Positions 27,163 through 35,854 of a stretch of 64,000 nt of DNA are shown piece after piece. Position numbers and translations under genes: made by a program. Below the pieces are notes generated by a model that was given only the letters and a program-made list of their open reading frames with translations, made no database searches and was not told the origin of the DNA. The stretch is from Spongiibacter thalassae. Its GTDB lineage: Bacteria; Pseudomonadota; Gammaproteobacteria; Pseudomonadales; Spongiibacteraceae. Location: NCBI RefSeq assembly GCF_012272835.1, contig NZ_JAAWWK010000007.1, positions 1 to 64,000 of the forward strand. The letters are read 5' to 3'. Numbering within the stretch: position 1 is the first letter of the stretch; every line of letters starts with the position of its first letter.

Positions 27163-28497
27163 CTATAGTTCGAGCAGGCCGAGGCTGTTGAGGAACACCG
27201 CGATAATACCCAGTGGCGCAACATAACGCAGCACTACTCGCCACATTCGGTAAAGCTGGCCCCCGGCCATGCCGCTTTCGGTCAGTACCCGCTTGTCTGG
27301 CAGTACCCAGCCAACAAAGATGGCGATAAACAGCCCGCCCAGCGGTAACAGGATGTTGGCGGTAATGTAGTCCAGAGCGTTGAAAACATCTCCGTCGACA
27401 ATGCTTGCGACGCCCCCCAGCCAGGCGACAAAGGCCAGTCCCAGCGTCGACACGACCCGCTTGATGCCGCGTTTTTCCAGCCAGGCTACACCCGGTTCAA
27501 TCAATGAGATGGACGAGCTGAGGGCGGCGATCGACACTAGGGTAAAAAACAGGGTGCCGAAGAACAGGCCGCCGCTCATATTGGAAAAGGCGATGGGCAG
27601 GGTGACGAACATCAGCCCTGGCCCTTGGCCGGGCGTCAGGTCGTTGGCAAACACCAATGGGAACATGGCCATGCCCGCCAGCAGTGCAATAATGGTATCC
27701 AGCGCGGCGATGGTGATAACGGTTTTGCCGATCGAGGCATTGCCGGGGAAATACGCGCCATAGGCCATGATGGCGCCCATGCCCAGGCTCAGGGTGAAGA
27801 AGGCGTGGCCCATTGCCACCAGTATGGCCTCGCCATTCAGGCGGCTGAAGTCGGTGTCGAACATAAAGTGCAGGCCGGCGGCGAAGTCGCCATAGACCGC
27901 GCTGTAGCCCACCAGCAACAAGAGAAAGGCGAACAGCATCGGCATAAGAATATCCACCGCCTTGCCGATGCCCTTGGTGACTCCCGCTGCGACGACTCCG
28001 GCAGTAAGCAGGGTGAACACCGTGTGCCAGCCAAGCTGCCCCGGCCTGCTGTCCAGCAAGTTGGCAAAATTGGCCTCGATGTCGCCAGCGCTGGCCTTGT
28101 GATAATTGCCAGTGAGACTTTGGGCCACGTAGTCCAGTGCCCAGCCGGCGACAACGCTGTAAAACATCATGATCATCAGGCCGGCGATCATGCCCATGCC
28201 GCCGATAATGCCCCACCACGGGGTGGCGCCTGCCTCGGTGGCCAGATTGCGCATGGCGGTGGCGGGGTCGCTGCGACCGGCACGGCCACTCATGACCTCG
28301 GCGATCATGACCGGAATGCCAATCAGCAGAATGCAGGCCAGATAAGCAATAACGAAGGCGCCGCCGCCATATTCACCGGTGATATAGGGGAACTTCCAAA
28401 TGTTGCCAAGGCCTACTGCGGAGCCAGTTGCGGCAAAAATAAAGGTCCAGCGCGATTTCCACATCGTGCCGGCGGGCGCGCCGGGGCCATTCGTCAT
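27163..28497 (-). CDS. Sodium-dependent transporter, NSS/SNF family
   Basis: About 444 residues with some 11-12 membrane segments. The first helix has the NSS sodium and substrate motif GSAVGLGNIWKFPYITGEYGGGAF; SLGMGAIMAYGAYFPGNASIG fits transmembrane segment 6. Bacterial members such as LeuT and TnaT import amino acids with Na+. The true start is probably the ATG at 28497; a TTG 12 nt earlier is possible. Substrate not predictable from sequence alone. Confidence 0.92.
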   Translation of the reverse strand: MTNGPGAPAGTMWKSRWTFIFAATGSAVGLGNIWKFPYITGEYGGGAFVIAYLACILLIGIPVMIAEVMSGRAGRSDPATAMRNLATEAGATPWWGIIGGMGMIAGLMIMMFYSVVAGWALDYVAQSLTGNYHKASAGDIEANFANLLDSRPGQLGWHTVFTLLTAGVVAAGVTKGIGKAVDILMPMLFAFLLLLVGYSAVYGDFAAGLHFMFDTDFSRLNGEAILVAMGHAFFTLSLGMGAIMAYGAYFPGNASIGKTVITIAALDTIIALLAGMAMFPLVFANDLTPGQGPGLMFVTLPIAFSNMSGGLFFGTLFFTLVSIAALSSSISLIEPGVAWLEKRGIKRVVSTLGLAFVAWLGGVASIVDGDVFNALDYITANILLPLGGLFIAIFVGWVLPDKRVLTESGMAGGQLYRMWRVVLRYVAPLGIIAVFLNSLGLLEL

Positions 28498-28687
28498 AGC
28501 TTTATCCAAGTCGGGGAGCGGTGTATGGCCTTGATTGTAGCGGGAAAGCTGCAGGTGCCCAAGTCGGCGGCGGCCTGCGGCGGGGAATAAACCACGGGAA
28601 AAAGTCCCACTTCCCGGGTATTGCTGCTATTGCGACGGCCGCTGGTGTATACTGCGCGCCCAAATTTCTCCGACGACGACCTTTCCC

Positions 28688-30496
28688 ATGATTGATAATT
28701 TGCGCAATATCGCGATCATTGCCCACGTTGACCACGGCAAAACGACCCTGGTTGATAAACTGTTAAGCCAGTCGGGCACACTCGACCGCCGCAACCAGGA
28801 TGCGGAGCGCATCATGGACTCCAACGATCAGGAGAAAGAGCGCGGTATCACCATCCTGGCCAAAAACACAGCCATTCGCTGGAACGACTACCGGATCAAT
28901 ATCGTAGACACCCCGGGACACGCCGACTTCGGTGGCGAAGTCGAACGGGTACTGTCGATGGTAGACAGCGTGCTGCTGCTGGTGGATGCGGTTGACGGCC
29001 CCATGCCGCAGACCCGCTTCGTGACCTCCAAGGCCTTTGAGCGCGGTCTCAAGCCCATTTTGGTGGTTAACAAGGTCGATCGTCCCGGCTCGCGTCCTGA
29101 CTGGGTTATCGACCAGGTGTTTGACCTGTTCGACCGCCTCGGTGCTACCGATGAGCAATTGGACTTCCCCATCATTTACGCTTCTGCATTGAACGGCGTT
29201 GCCGGGCCTGAAGCGGATCAGCTGGCCGACGATATGACCCCGCTGTTCCAGATGATTGTTGATCGCGTGCCGGTACCGGCAGTCGATGTCGATGGCCCTC
29301 TGCAGATGCAGGTGTCAGCCCTGGACTACAACAGCTATGTCGGTGTTATCGGTGTTGGTCGTATTACCCGCGGCACCATGAGACCCAACGAGCAAGTCGT
29401 TGTCGTCGGTGCCGATGGCAAGCAGCGTAAAGGTCGCGTACTGACCGTAATGGGTTACCACGGTCTGGAGCGAGTTGAAGTCGAGAAGGCCCAGGCGGGT
29501 GATATCGTCTGTATCACCGGTATTGAAGGGCTGAACATTTCCGACACCCTGTGCTCACCCACTACACCGGAGGCACTGCCGCCGTTGACCGTAGATGAGC
29601 CCACTGTAAGCATGACCTTCCAGGTAAACGACTCACCCTTCGCCGGTCTGGAAGGAAAGTACATCACCACCCGTAATATCAAGGACCGTCTCGAGCAGGA
29701 GCTGATTCACAACGTGGCACTGCGGGTTGAGCCGGGCGATACCCCCGATAAGTTCAAGGTGTCTGGTCGCGGCGAGCTGCACCTGTCGGTATTGATTGAA
29801 ACCATGCGTCGCGAAGGCTTTGAGCTGGGTGTGTCCCGCCCGGAAGTCGTGCAGAAAGAAATCGACGGCGTGGTGATGGAGCCATACGAGCAGGTTGTTA
29901 TTGACGTTGAAGAGCAGCACCAGGGCTCAATCATGGAAGAAATGGGCCTGCGCAAGGCCGAGCTGACCAATATGGAGCCCGACGGCAAAGGTCGCGTCAA
30001 ACTGGAATTCATGGCGCCGGCACGTGGCCTGATCGGTTTCCGTGGCCAGTTCCTGACCATGACCTCCGGCAGCGGTATTATGACCACCGTCTTCGATCAC
30101 TACGGTGAAGTGAAGGGCGGCCAGATGGCCAAGCGCCAGAACGGCGTAATGGTGTCTATGGTCAAGGGCAAGACCCTGAGCTATGGCCTGTTCAACCTGC
30201 AGGATCGCGGTCGCCTGTTCCTAGGGCACGCCGAGGAAATCTACGAAGGTCAGATCATAGGTCTGCACAGCCGTGGTAACGACCTGGTGGTGAACGCCAC
30301 CAAGGGCAAGCAGCTTACCAACGTTCGCGCCTCCGGCACCGACGAAGCACTGACGCTCACACCTCCGGTTCGCCACACGCTGGAACAGGCACTGGAATTC
30401 ATCGAAGATGATGAGCTGGTGGAAGTGACGCCCAAGAGCATTCGTCTGCGCAAGAAATTGCTTACCGAGAACGAGCGCAAGCGCGCGTCCAAGTAA
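28688..30496 (+). CDS. typA: Translational GTPase TypA/BipA
   Basis: 602 residues, full length. GTPase motifs [10 protein letters not shown] (G1), RGITI (G2), DTPGHADF (G3), [12 protein letters not shown] (G4) and an SA motif, then EF-G-like domains II, III and V and the BipA C-terminal domain ([18 protein letters not shown]). It binds the ribosome and helps 50S assembly in cold or stress. ATG start, no clear RBS. Confidence 0.98.
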   Translation: MIDNLRNIAIIAHVDHGKTTLVDKLLSQSGTLDRRNQDAERIMDSNDQEKERGITILAKNTAIRWNDYRINIVDTPGHADFGGEVERVLSMVDSVLLLVDAVDGPMPQTRFVTSKAFERGLKPILVVNKVDRPGSRPDWVIDQVFDLFDRLGATDEQLDFPIIYASALNGVAGPEADQLADDMTPLFQMIVDRVPVPAVDVDGPLQMQVSALDYNSYVGVIGVGRITRGTMRPNEQVVVVGADGKQRKGRVLTVMGYHGLERVEVEKAQAGDIVCITGIEGLNISDTLCSPTTPEALPPLTVDEPTVSMTFQVNDSPFAGLEGKYITTRNIKDRLEQELIHNVALRVEPGDTPDKFKVSGRGELHLSVLIETMRREGFELGVSRPEVVQKEIDGVVMEPYEQVVIDVEEQHQGSIMEEMGLRKAELTNMEPDGKGRVKLEFMAPARGLIGFRGQFLTMTSGSGIMTTVFDHYGEVKGGQMAKRQNGVMVSMVKGKTLSYGLFNLQDRGRLFLGHAEEIYEGQIIGLHSRGNDLVVNATKGKQLTNVRASGTDEALTLTPPVRHTLEQALEFIEDDELVEVTPKSIRLRKKLLTENERKRASK

Positions 30497-30530
30497 AAGC
30501 TACAAGCGGCGCCCGGCAATCGGGCGTCTT

Positions 30531-30560
30531 CAGTCGATGACGGCAGCCCGTCATCGACTG
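30531..30560 (+). terminator. Long hairpin after typA
   Basis: CAGTCGATGACGG and CCGTCATCGACTG form a 13-bp perfect stem around CAGC. A smaller hairpin (GCCCG...CGGGC followed by GTCTT) precedes it at 30511-30528. Together they form a probable transcript end before the peptidase gene. Confidence 0.5.
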
Positions 30561-30609
30561 CGCTACACTAATAGAAGGTTGTTCCTTCAGCATTAGGATG
30601 GCGCTGTCT

Positions 30610-31587
30610 ATGTTAACCCTTTACCCCGATATCAAGCCCTACCAGACCCACCGTCTTTCGGTGCAGGCTCCCCATGAGCTGTATATCGAAGAAGCGGGTA
30701 ATCCCGAGGGAATTCCGGTGCTGTTTCTGCACGGCGGTCCCGGTGGCGGCTGCGCTCCCCGCTCCCGTTGTTTTTTCGATCCCGAGCGCTACCGCATCAT
30801 CCTGTTCGACCAGCGCGGCTGTGGTCGCTCTACACCCCATGCCTGCCTGGAGGGCAATAACACCGAGGCGCTGGTGGCTGATATCGAGGCCATTCGCGCC
30901 TACCTGAATATTCCGCAATGGATGCTGTTTGGTGGTTCTTGGGGGGCAACTCTGAGTCTGATTTATGCCCAGCATCACCCCCGTCAGGTGTTGGCGATAA
31001 TTTTGCGCGGAGTATTTTTGTGCCGGCAACGGGACCTCGACTGGTTTTACAGCGAGGGTGGCGCCAGTCGTATCTTTCCCGATTACTGGCGGGAGTTCGA
31101 CGAGCACGCCTGTCGTCGTGGCGACGAAAGCTGGATCGAGGCCTATCATCGACAGCTCCACGGCAATAACGAACTGGCAAAAATGTCGGCGGCAAAGGCC
31201 TGGTGTTTGTGGGAGGCGCGCTGCTCGACACTGCGCCCCAATCACGATATCGAGGCTGACATGATCAGCACCCACGGGGCGATCGCCATGTCCCATATTG
31301 AAAATCACTTCTTTCGCGACGACGATTTCCTCAAGAACTACAGCGTTCTCGATAATATGGCCACTATTGAAGATATTCCCGGCATTATTGTGCACGGCCG
31401 TTACGATATGATCTGCCCGCTGGACAATGCCCAGGCACTGCACGAGCGCTGGCCGGTGTCGGAGCTGTTGATCGTGCGTGACGCCGGCCACTCCGCATTT
31501 GAGCCGGGTATCACCGACGCCTTGGTCAAGGCGACAGAGGAAATTGCCAATGTACTCGAAGGGCAGTTTTCTGGCGAGGGCGCTTAG
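30610..31587 (+). CDS. pip: Prolyl iminopeptidase (S33 family)
   Basis: About 325 residues. Alpha/beta hydrolase with oxyanion motif HGGPGGGC, DQRGCGRSTPH, nucleophile Ser in GGSWGATLSL, Asp in GRYDMICP and His in DAGHSAFEPG. The family removes N-terminal Pro from peptides. I take the ATG at 30610, since the ATG at 30598 lies inside the AGGA that would serve as RBS. Confidence 0.93.
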   Translation: MLTLYPDIKPYQTHRLSVQAPHELYIEEAGNPEGIPVLFLHGGPGGGCAPRSRCFFDPERYRIILFDQRGCGRSTPHACLEGNNTEALVADIEAIRAYLNIPQWMLFGGSWGATLSLIYAQHHPRQVLAIILRGVFLCRQRDLDWFYSEGGASRIFPDYWREFDEHACRRGDESWIEAYHRQLHGNNELAKMSAAKAWCLWEARCSTLRPNHDIEADMISTHGAIAMSHIENHFFRDDDFLKNYSVLDNMATIEDIPGIIVHGRYDMICPLDNAQALHERWPVSELLIVRDAGHSAFEPGITDALVKATEEIANVLEGQFSGEGA

Positions 31588-31623
31588 GGGACAATAGCGC
31601 CTTTTCGAGTTTCAGGTAAAACT

Positions 31624-32061
31624 ATGAAAGCACTGCTGCAACGGGTTCGCCATGCTCGGGTAGAGGTTGAAGGCCGCTGTGTCGGCGAAATTGAACAGGG
31701 TTTGTTGGTCTTTCTCGGCGTAGAGCAGGGCGATAACGAAGCCGGACTGGAGCGCTTGCTGGAGCGGGTGCTTAACTACCGGGTATTTGCCGACGAGGCG
31801 GGGCGAATGAATCTTTCTGTGCGGGATATTGCCGGTGGTGTGTTGCTGGTCTCCCAATTCACCCTCGCCGCAGATACCCGAAAGGGTCGCCGTCCCGGCT
31901 TTTCCACCGCGGCGGAACCCGCCGTTGCCGAGGCGCTATACCAGCGCGGGGTGGCGATGCTAAACGCCCACCACAGCCCGGTGGCCACCGGTGAATTCGG
32001 TGCCGATATGCAAATCAGTCTGCTGAACGATGGCCCCGTTACGTTTTTGCTGGAGCAATAA
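31624..32061 (+). CDS. dtd: D-aminoacyl-tRNA deacylase
   Basis: 145 residues, normal length. MKALLQRVRHARVEVEG at the start, the catalytic LLVSQFTLAAD segment and the Gly-cis-Pro region NDGPVTFLLE at the end (usually NSGPVT). It hydrolyses D-aminoacyl and Gly-tRNA(Ala) mischarges. It starts 37 nt after the peptidase gene. Confidence 0.96.
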   Translation: MKALLQRVRHARVEVEGRCVGEIEQGLLVFLGVEQGDNEAGLERLLERVLNYRVFADEAGRMNLSVRDIAGGVLLVSQFTLAADTRKGRRPGFSTAAEPAVAEALYQRGVAMLNAHHSPVATGEFGADMQISLLNDGPVTFLLEQ

Positions 32062-32204
32062 CGCCACAGGACAGCCCTCCGCTGACAGAGTTCCGCGGAA
32101 AATCGAAACTGTAAAATCTTTCACAAACCACCTGTGGAACAGGAACCAAGACGTTGTCGCCAGTCTAATCGGTCATCACTTTGTGAACAAAAGAGGATGG
32201 CCAA

Positions 32205-32789
32205 ATGAAGAAAATCAATACAGCGATGACCCTGACGGCAGCGGCTCTGGCAATGAGTTTAAGTGCGCCGCTAATGGCCAAGGAATTCAGCTACACCTAC
32301 GCCGAGTTAGGGGTTGCTGACGTTGAAACCGGTAATAACGATGGTGACTTGTTCTACGGCGGCGGTTCGCTGGCGCTGGATCGCAACGTATTTATTCGCG
32401 GCTCACTGGGCTTTCTCGACTACGAACCCGGTGAATACGATGTCGTAAGCCTGGGTGTGGGTACGCCGATGAACCTGTCGCCCACCTCCGACCTCGTGCT
32501 GGCGTTGGACTACGCCTTCGCCGACCCCGACAAGGGTGATAACGACATCGACACCCTGACCGCCAGCGCGACCTCCCGCACCTGGTTGACCAATAACCTC
32601 GAGGGTAACCTCAGTGCGGGTCTGGCCCACCAGGAATCTGACTTTGGCGACGACAGTGGCGCTATCGTGGGCGCAGGGCTGCGTCTGTATGTCGCGCCGC
32701 AGATCTCCGTTGCTGCCAACATCAGTCGCAGCTTCGTGGGCGACCTGGACACCGATAGCATCGGCGTAAGCGGTCGCGTACAGTTCTAA
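32205..32789 (+). CDS. Small outer-membrane beta-barrel protein
   Basis: 194 residues. A clear signal peptide (1-25, ending LMAK) and alternating strands with acidic loops (TYAELGVADVETGNNDGD, LDYAFADPDKGDNDIDTL) up to a C-terminal aromatic VSGRVQF, the outer-membrane insertion signature. Size fits an eight-stranded OmpX/OmpA-like porin-family barrel. Function unknown. A terminator follows. Confidence 0.85.
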   Translation: MKKINTAMTLTAAALAMSLSAPLMAKEFSYTYAELGVADVETGNNDGDLFYGGGSLALDRNVFIRGSLGFLDYEPGEYDVVSLGVGTPMNLSPTSDLVLALDYAFADPDKGDNDIDTLTASATSRTWLTNNLEGNLSAGLAHQESDFGDDSGAIVGAGLRLYVAPQISVAANISRSFVGDLDTDSIGVSGRVQF

Positions 32790-32820
32790 GCCTGCTTTTG
32801 CAGTGGTAGCCCCGCTATAG

Positions 32821-32856
32821 AAAAGCCCCGCACTGGCGACAGCGCGAGGCTTTTTT
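32821..32856 (+). terminator. Terminator after the outer-membrane protein gene
   Basis: AAAAGCC-C-CGC pairs with GCG-A-GGCTTTT (one internal mismatch), followed by a T run (TTTTTT). Confidence 0.75.
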
Positions 32857-33009
32857 GGTTCAGGAAGGGGGCGACCACTCAGGCATGAATATTAATAAGT
32901 ATGGTATAACTTAACGCCAATCTTTGGTGTTTATGCTTGGCTCCGATCAGATTACTCTATAGAACTGCCTGCATGGGCACCGCTAAATGAGATTTTTCCA
33001 AGGAAAGGT

Positions 33010-33402
33010 ATGTACTACGAAAATGGGAAATATCGGTTAAGTGATGATCGAGGTGACGTAGAGCTTGATGTAGTCGAAGCGCTTTTAAGGTCATCATATT
33101 GGGCGAGCGAAAGAAGCCTGGAGACGATGAGAGTCTCCATTGCTAACAGTGTGTGCTTTTCACTTTTTTGTGGTGACGCTCAGGTTGGCTTTGCCAGGGT
33201 CGTCACCGATTTTGCTTCAGTGGCCTATATTGCTGATTTAATAATCCACCCCGGCCACCGTGCCCTAGGCTTGGGAACCTGGATGTTCGGTGTTATCGTC
33301 AATGACCCGCGTTGGTGTTCAAAATTTCAATTCCTGGCAACGGATGACGCTCACGGCCTGTATGAAAAATTCGGTTTTTCAGGCAGCACTAAAATAGGAT
33401 AA
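33010..33402 (+). CDS. GNAT family N-acetyltransferase
   Basis: 130 residues. FARVVTDFASVAYIADLIIHPGHRALGLGTWMF carries the acetyl-CoA motif (V..xHRxxGLG), and GLYEKFGF ends the fold. RBS AAGGAAAGG. The gene and its 5' region are more AT-rich than the neighbours, a sign of late arrival. Substrate unknown. Confidence 0.88.
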   Translation: MYYENGKYRLSDDRGDVELDVVEALLRSSYWASERSLETMRVSIANSVCFSLFCGDAQVGFARVVTDFASVAYIADLIIHPGHRALGLGTWMFGVIVNDPRWCSKFQFLATDDAHGLYEKFGFSGSTKIG

Positions 33403-33420
33403 GACTGAGTACATCCGTTT

Positions 33421-34458
33421 TTACCCCGCCACCGGCCGCCTCATAGCCGCTCGCACCTCACTGGGTGATCTGGCGTAGTAAGCCTGATACGCCCGATAGA
33501 AGTTATTCGAATGTTGGTAGCCCAGCTGATAGGCGATGGCTTTCAGTGGCATATTGGTTGCGGTGAGGTACTGGGTCGCCATTTCCATGCGCACTTGCAG
33601 GCATATCTGCCGAAAGCTGCAGTCGGCTTCAGCGAGGCTGCGGCGCAAGCTGCGTGTTGTCAGGCCGAGTTGTTGGGCTGTTCCAGTCAGTGAGAAGCGA
33701 CAGATATTCGGGTGTTCCACCAGCGCCCGCTTCACTCGGGCGGCTATGCCGTGTCCCCGATAGTCTTCACCCAATAGTTGTTTCAGTTCAGCGGAGCAGA
33801 TGCGAATCATCTCACTGTTGCCGCTGGGAATCGCCTGCTGGCTCCAGGCATCGGGGTAGGCCAGTACATTGTGGGCCTGATTGAACAGCACCGGACAGCC
33901 GAACAGTTCCCGATACATATCAGCACAGGAGGGTGCGGGGTAGGTAAAGGTGACGTGGCTGGGCACTGCGGCGCGCCCGGTGGGGAGTATCGCCTGAATG
34001 CAGCGCCATACCGCCAGCACGCTCATTTCCAGCAGGGCTTCCCGGTAGGGGTGGGCATCGTGGACGACGCTGAATACGGTGCGGACCAGGTCGCCACCAA
34101 TTGACTGTTTGGTGCGCAGCAGATACTGGGAGGAATTCAAGGCGTGGCTGGTGAGCTTGGCAGCGTGTTCAATGGTGGGGGCGGTCAGTACGGCGTAACC
34201 GAGCAAGCCCGAGTCGGTCAGCTGGGCGCGGTCGCCAATTTGCAGGGTGATGTCGGGAATGGCGCTCTGGCGCAGTTGGGTGGCCGCCCGGAGAAAGGCG
34301 TACATGGCGTCGTGGTGGTAGCCGTCAGACCAGTCGCTGAGAATTTCGCACTCCACCGCGAGGGCCTGGCGGTCTATTTCCGGGTAGCGGGCCTGTAGTA
34401 TTTCCCTCAGCATCGCCAGTCGGCGTTTGCCGATATGCTCTAACTGGAACAGTTGCAT
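33421..34458 (-). CDS. AraC family regulator, subtype A (arabinose-binding-like N-terminal domain)
   Basis: 345 residues. N-terminal ligand domain of the OruR/ArgR2-like group (LTDSGLLGYAVLTAPTIEHAAKL), then a C-terminal AraC double helix-turn-helix (TAQQLGLTTRSLRRSLAEADCSFRQIC; LKAIAYQLGYQHSNNFYRAYQAYYARSPSEVR). It is clearly paralogous to the minus-strand AraC gene at 58.1-59.1 kb. It is divergent from AraC subtype B, sharing a 190-bp region with a 23-bp-spaced direct repeat. Confidence 0.93.
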   Translation of the reverse strand: MQLFQLEHIGKRRLAMLREILQARYPEIDRQALAVECEILSDWSDGYHHDAMYAFLRAATQLRQSAIPDITLQIGDRAQLTDSGLLGYAVLTAPTIEHAAKLTSHALNSSQYLLRTKQSIGGDLVRTVFSVVHDAHPYREALLEMSVLAVWRCIQAILPTGRAAVPSHVTFTYPAPSCADMYRELFGCPVLFNQAHNVLAYPDAWSQQAIPSGNSEMIRICSAELKQLLGEDYRGHGIAARVKRALVEHPNICRFSLTGTAQQLGLTTRSLRRSLAEADCSFRQICLQVRMEMATQYLTATNMPLKAIAYQLGYQHSNNFYRAYQAYYARSPSEVRAAMRRPVAG

Positions 34459-34490
34459 TGTGACCTCATCGACATTCGGGTCGTGGCGGA

Positions 34491-34525
34491 CACTAATGAT
34501 AGTGGTCTTTGGTCACTAATGATAG
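34491..34525. promoter_or_regulatory. Direct-repeat operator for AraC-type regulator (copy 1)
   Basis: CACTAATGATAG occurs at 34491-34502 and again at 34514-34525, 23 bp start to start (about two helical turns). The second copy is preceded by GGT, giving GGTCACTAATGATAG. Nearly the same motif and the same spacing occur at 53162-53202 before the paralogous AraC gene. It sits 33-67 bp before the minus-strand AraC start. Confidence 0.75.
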
Positions 34526-34648
34526 CGATATTCCCCGGGCGACACCATTTTGCTGGTAGGCTATCAGCCACGGTATCACGGATGCGGGCGGCTCGCGGCG
34601 AGCAGCCACCGCGGCATTCGATAAAACTAATAAATAAAGGAAGCCATC

Positions 34649-35668
34649 ATGAGAACTCCGACAGTCTGCGGCGAATACCTTGATAACCTGTTGCAATACA
34701 TTTATGGACAGGGCGTGAGCCCTTCGGCCCTGCGCAAGGTGATGCGACTGACTCCCGAGGACCATGTTAGCGAGCAAGGGCGATTTCCGCTGCGCTTATT
34801 CGAGATGACTCTGGATGCAGGCAGCCTGTTGCTCGACGACTATTATCTGGGTGCCCACGCGGGAGCCCAGGCGTCTCGCCAGGCCTGGGGCATGGTAAAT
34901 TATCTGGGCATGAGTGCCCCGGATACCCGCGGTGCGGTGAATGCGGTGGTGGAGTTTTCGCGGTTGCTGGTGGACCACGGCGATGTACGCTTTGTCGAGC
35001 GCGAGGGGGAAACCGCGGTATTAACCTGGGATATTCCCCTTCGGCAGATGCCCTCGCGCCATGTCGTCGAATTCTTCTTTGCCAGTTGGTATCGGGTGAA
35101 CAAGTCGATGCTGGATCGCTGGTGTAGCAAGCGGGAAATCCATTTTGCTCACGCCGGGCCGGCAGATTGCAGTGAAATCGAGCGCATTATCGAGGCGCCG
35201 GTGCACTATGGTAGCGATGCCAACTACGTTGAGTTCGACAGCCACTTCCTCGATAGACCGGTGCGCTTTCCCCACGAGGCGATTTACTCGTCACTGCTAC
35301 AGGCCGCGCGTTTTGATCTGGCCAAGTTACAGATGGAAGACCGGGTCATTCGCGATGTGCTCGACTGCATTGTGCGTCAGCTTCGCGAGGGCGTGCCCAA
35401 ACTGGAGGACGTCGCGGCCGAGTTGGGATTGGCGCCGCGTACCCTACAGCGGCGACTGAATCACACCAATACCAACTTCAAAAGCCTCGTCGATGAAGCG
35501 CGCAAGGAGCGCTCAAGAAATTTGATCTGTGACTATGAGCTGGGTCTGCTCGATATATCCGCCGAGCTGGGGTTCAGCGATCAAAGTGCCTTCCAGAAAG
35601 CCTTCAAACGCTGGTTTGGCCAGGCCCCGGGCCTTTATCGTTCGCAGATGCAGTCGGTGTCGATGTAA
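34649..35668 (+). CDS. AraC family regulator, subtype B
   Basis: 339 residues. N-terminal Arabinose_bd-like ligand domain starting MRTPTVCGEYLDNLLQYI, C-terminal helix-turn-helix pair (DVAAELGLAPRTLQRRLNHTNTNFKSL; ISAELGFSDQSAFQKAFKRWFGQAPGLYRSQ). RBS AAAGGAAG. Paralogous to the AraC protein at 53.3-54.3 kb; both directly precede a TonB-dependent receptor gene, which they probably control. Confidence 0.93.
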   Translation: MRTPTVCGEYLDNLLQYIYGQGVSPSALRKVMRLTPEDHVSEQGRFPLRLFEMTLDAGSLLLDDYYLGAHAGAQASRQAWGMVNYLGMSAPDTRGAVNAVVEFSRLLVDHGDVRFVEREGETAVLTWDIPLRQMPSRHVVEFFFASWYRVNKSMLDRWCSKREIHFAHAGPADCSEIERIIEAPVHYGSDANYVEFDSHFLDRPVRFPHEAIYSSLLQAARFDLAKLQMEDRVIRDVLDCIVRQLREGVPKLEDVAAELGLAPRTLQRRLNHTNTNFKSLVDEARKERSRNLICDYELGLLDISAELGFSDQSAFQKAFKRWFGQAPGLYRSQMQSVSM

Positions 35669-35854
35669 CACCCAGCACTTTTACAGAGTACGGTCGGCTG
35701 AGTTGGTTTGTCAGGTTTTGGAAAAAGTGTGGGGCGGCACTGGTGCGCGGGCTTTAGAGAACAATCCCTGGCATTTTCAGCCTATCCTCTGATCTCATAA
35801 CAAAACAGAATAAATGCTATTACCAGCAAGCTCAGAATCCCAGGGAGACAATCA

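Noticed and set aside
32880-33009. Possible integron attC site before the GNAT gene
   Set aside because: ACTTAAC fits one half-core, but no matching GTTRRRY partner or second cassette was found.
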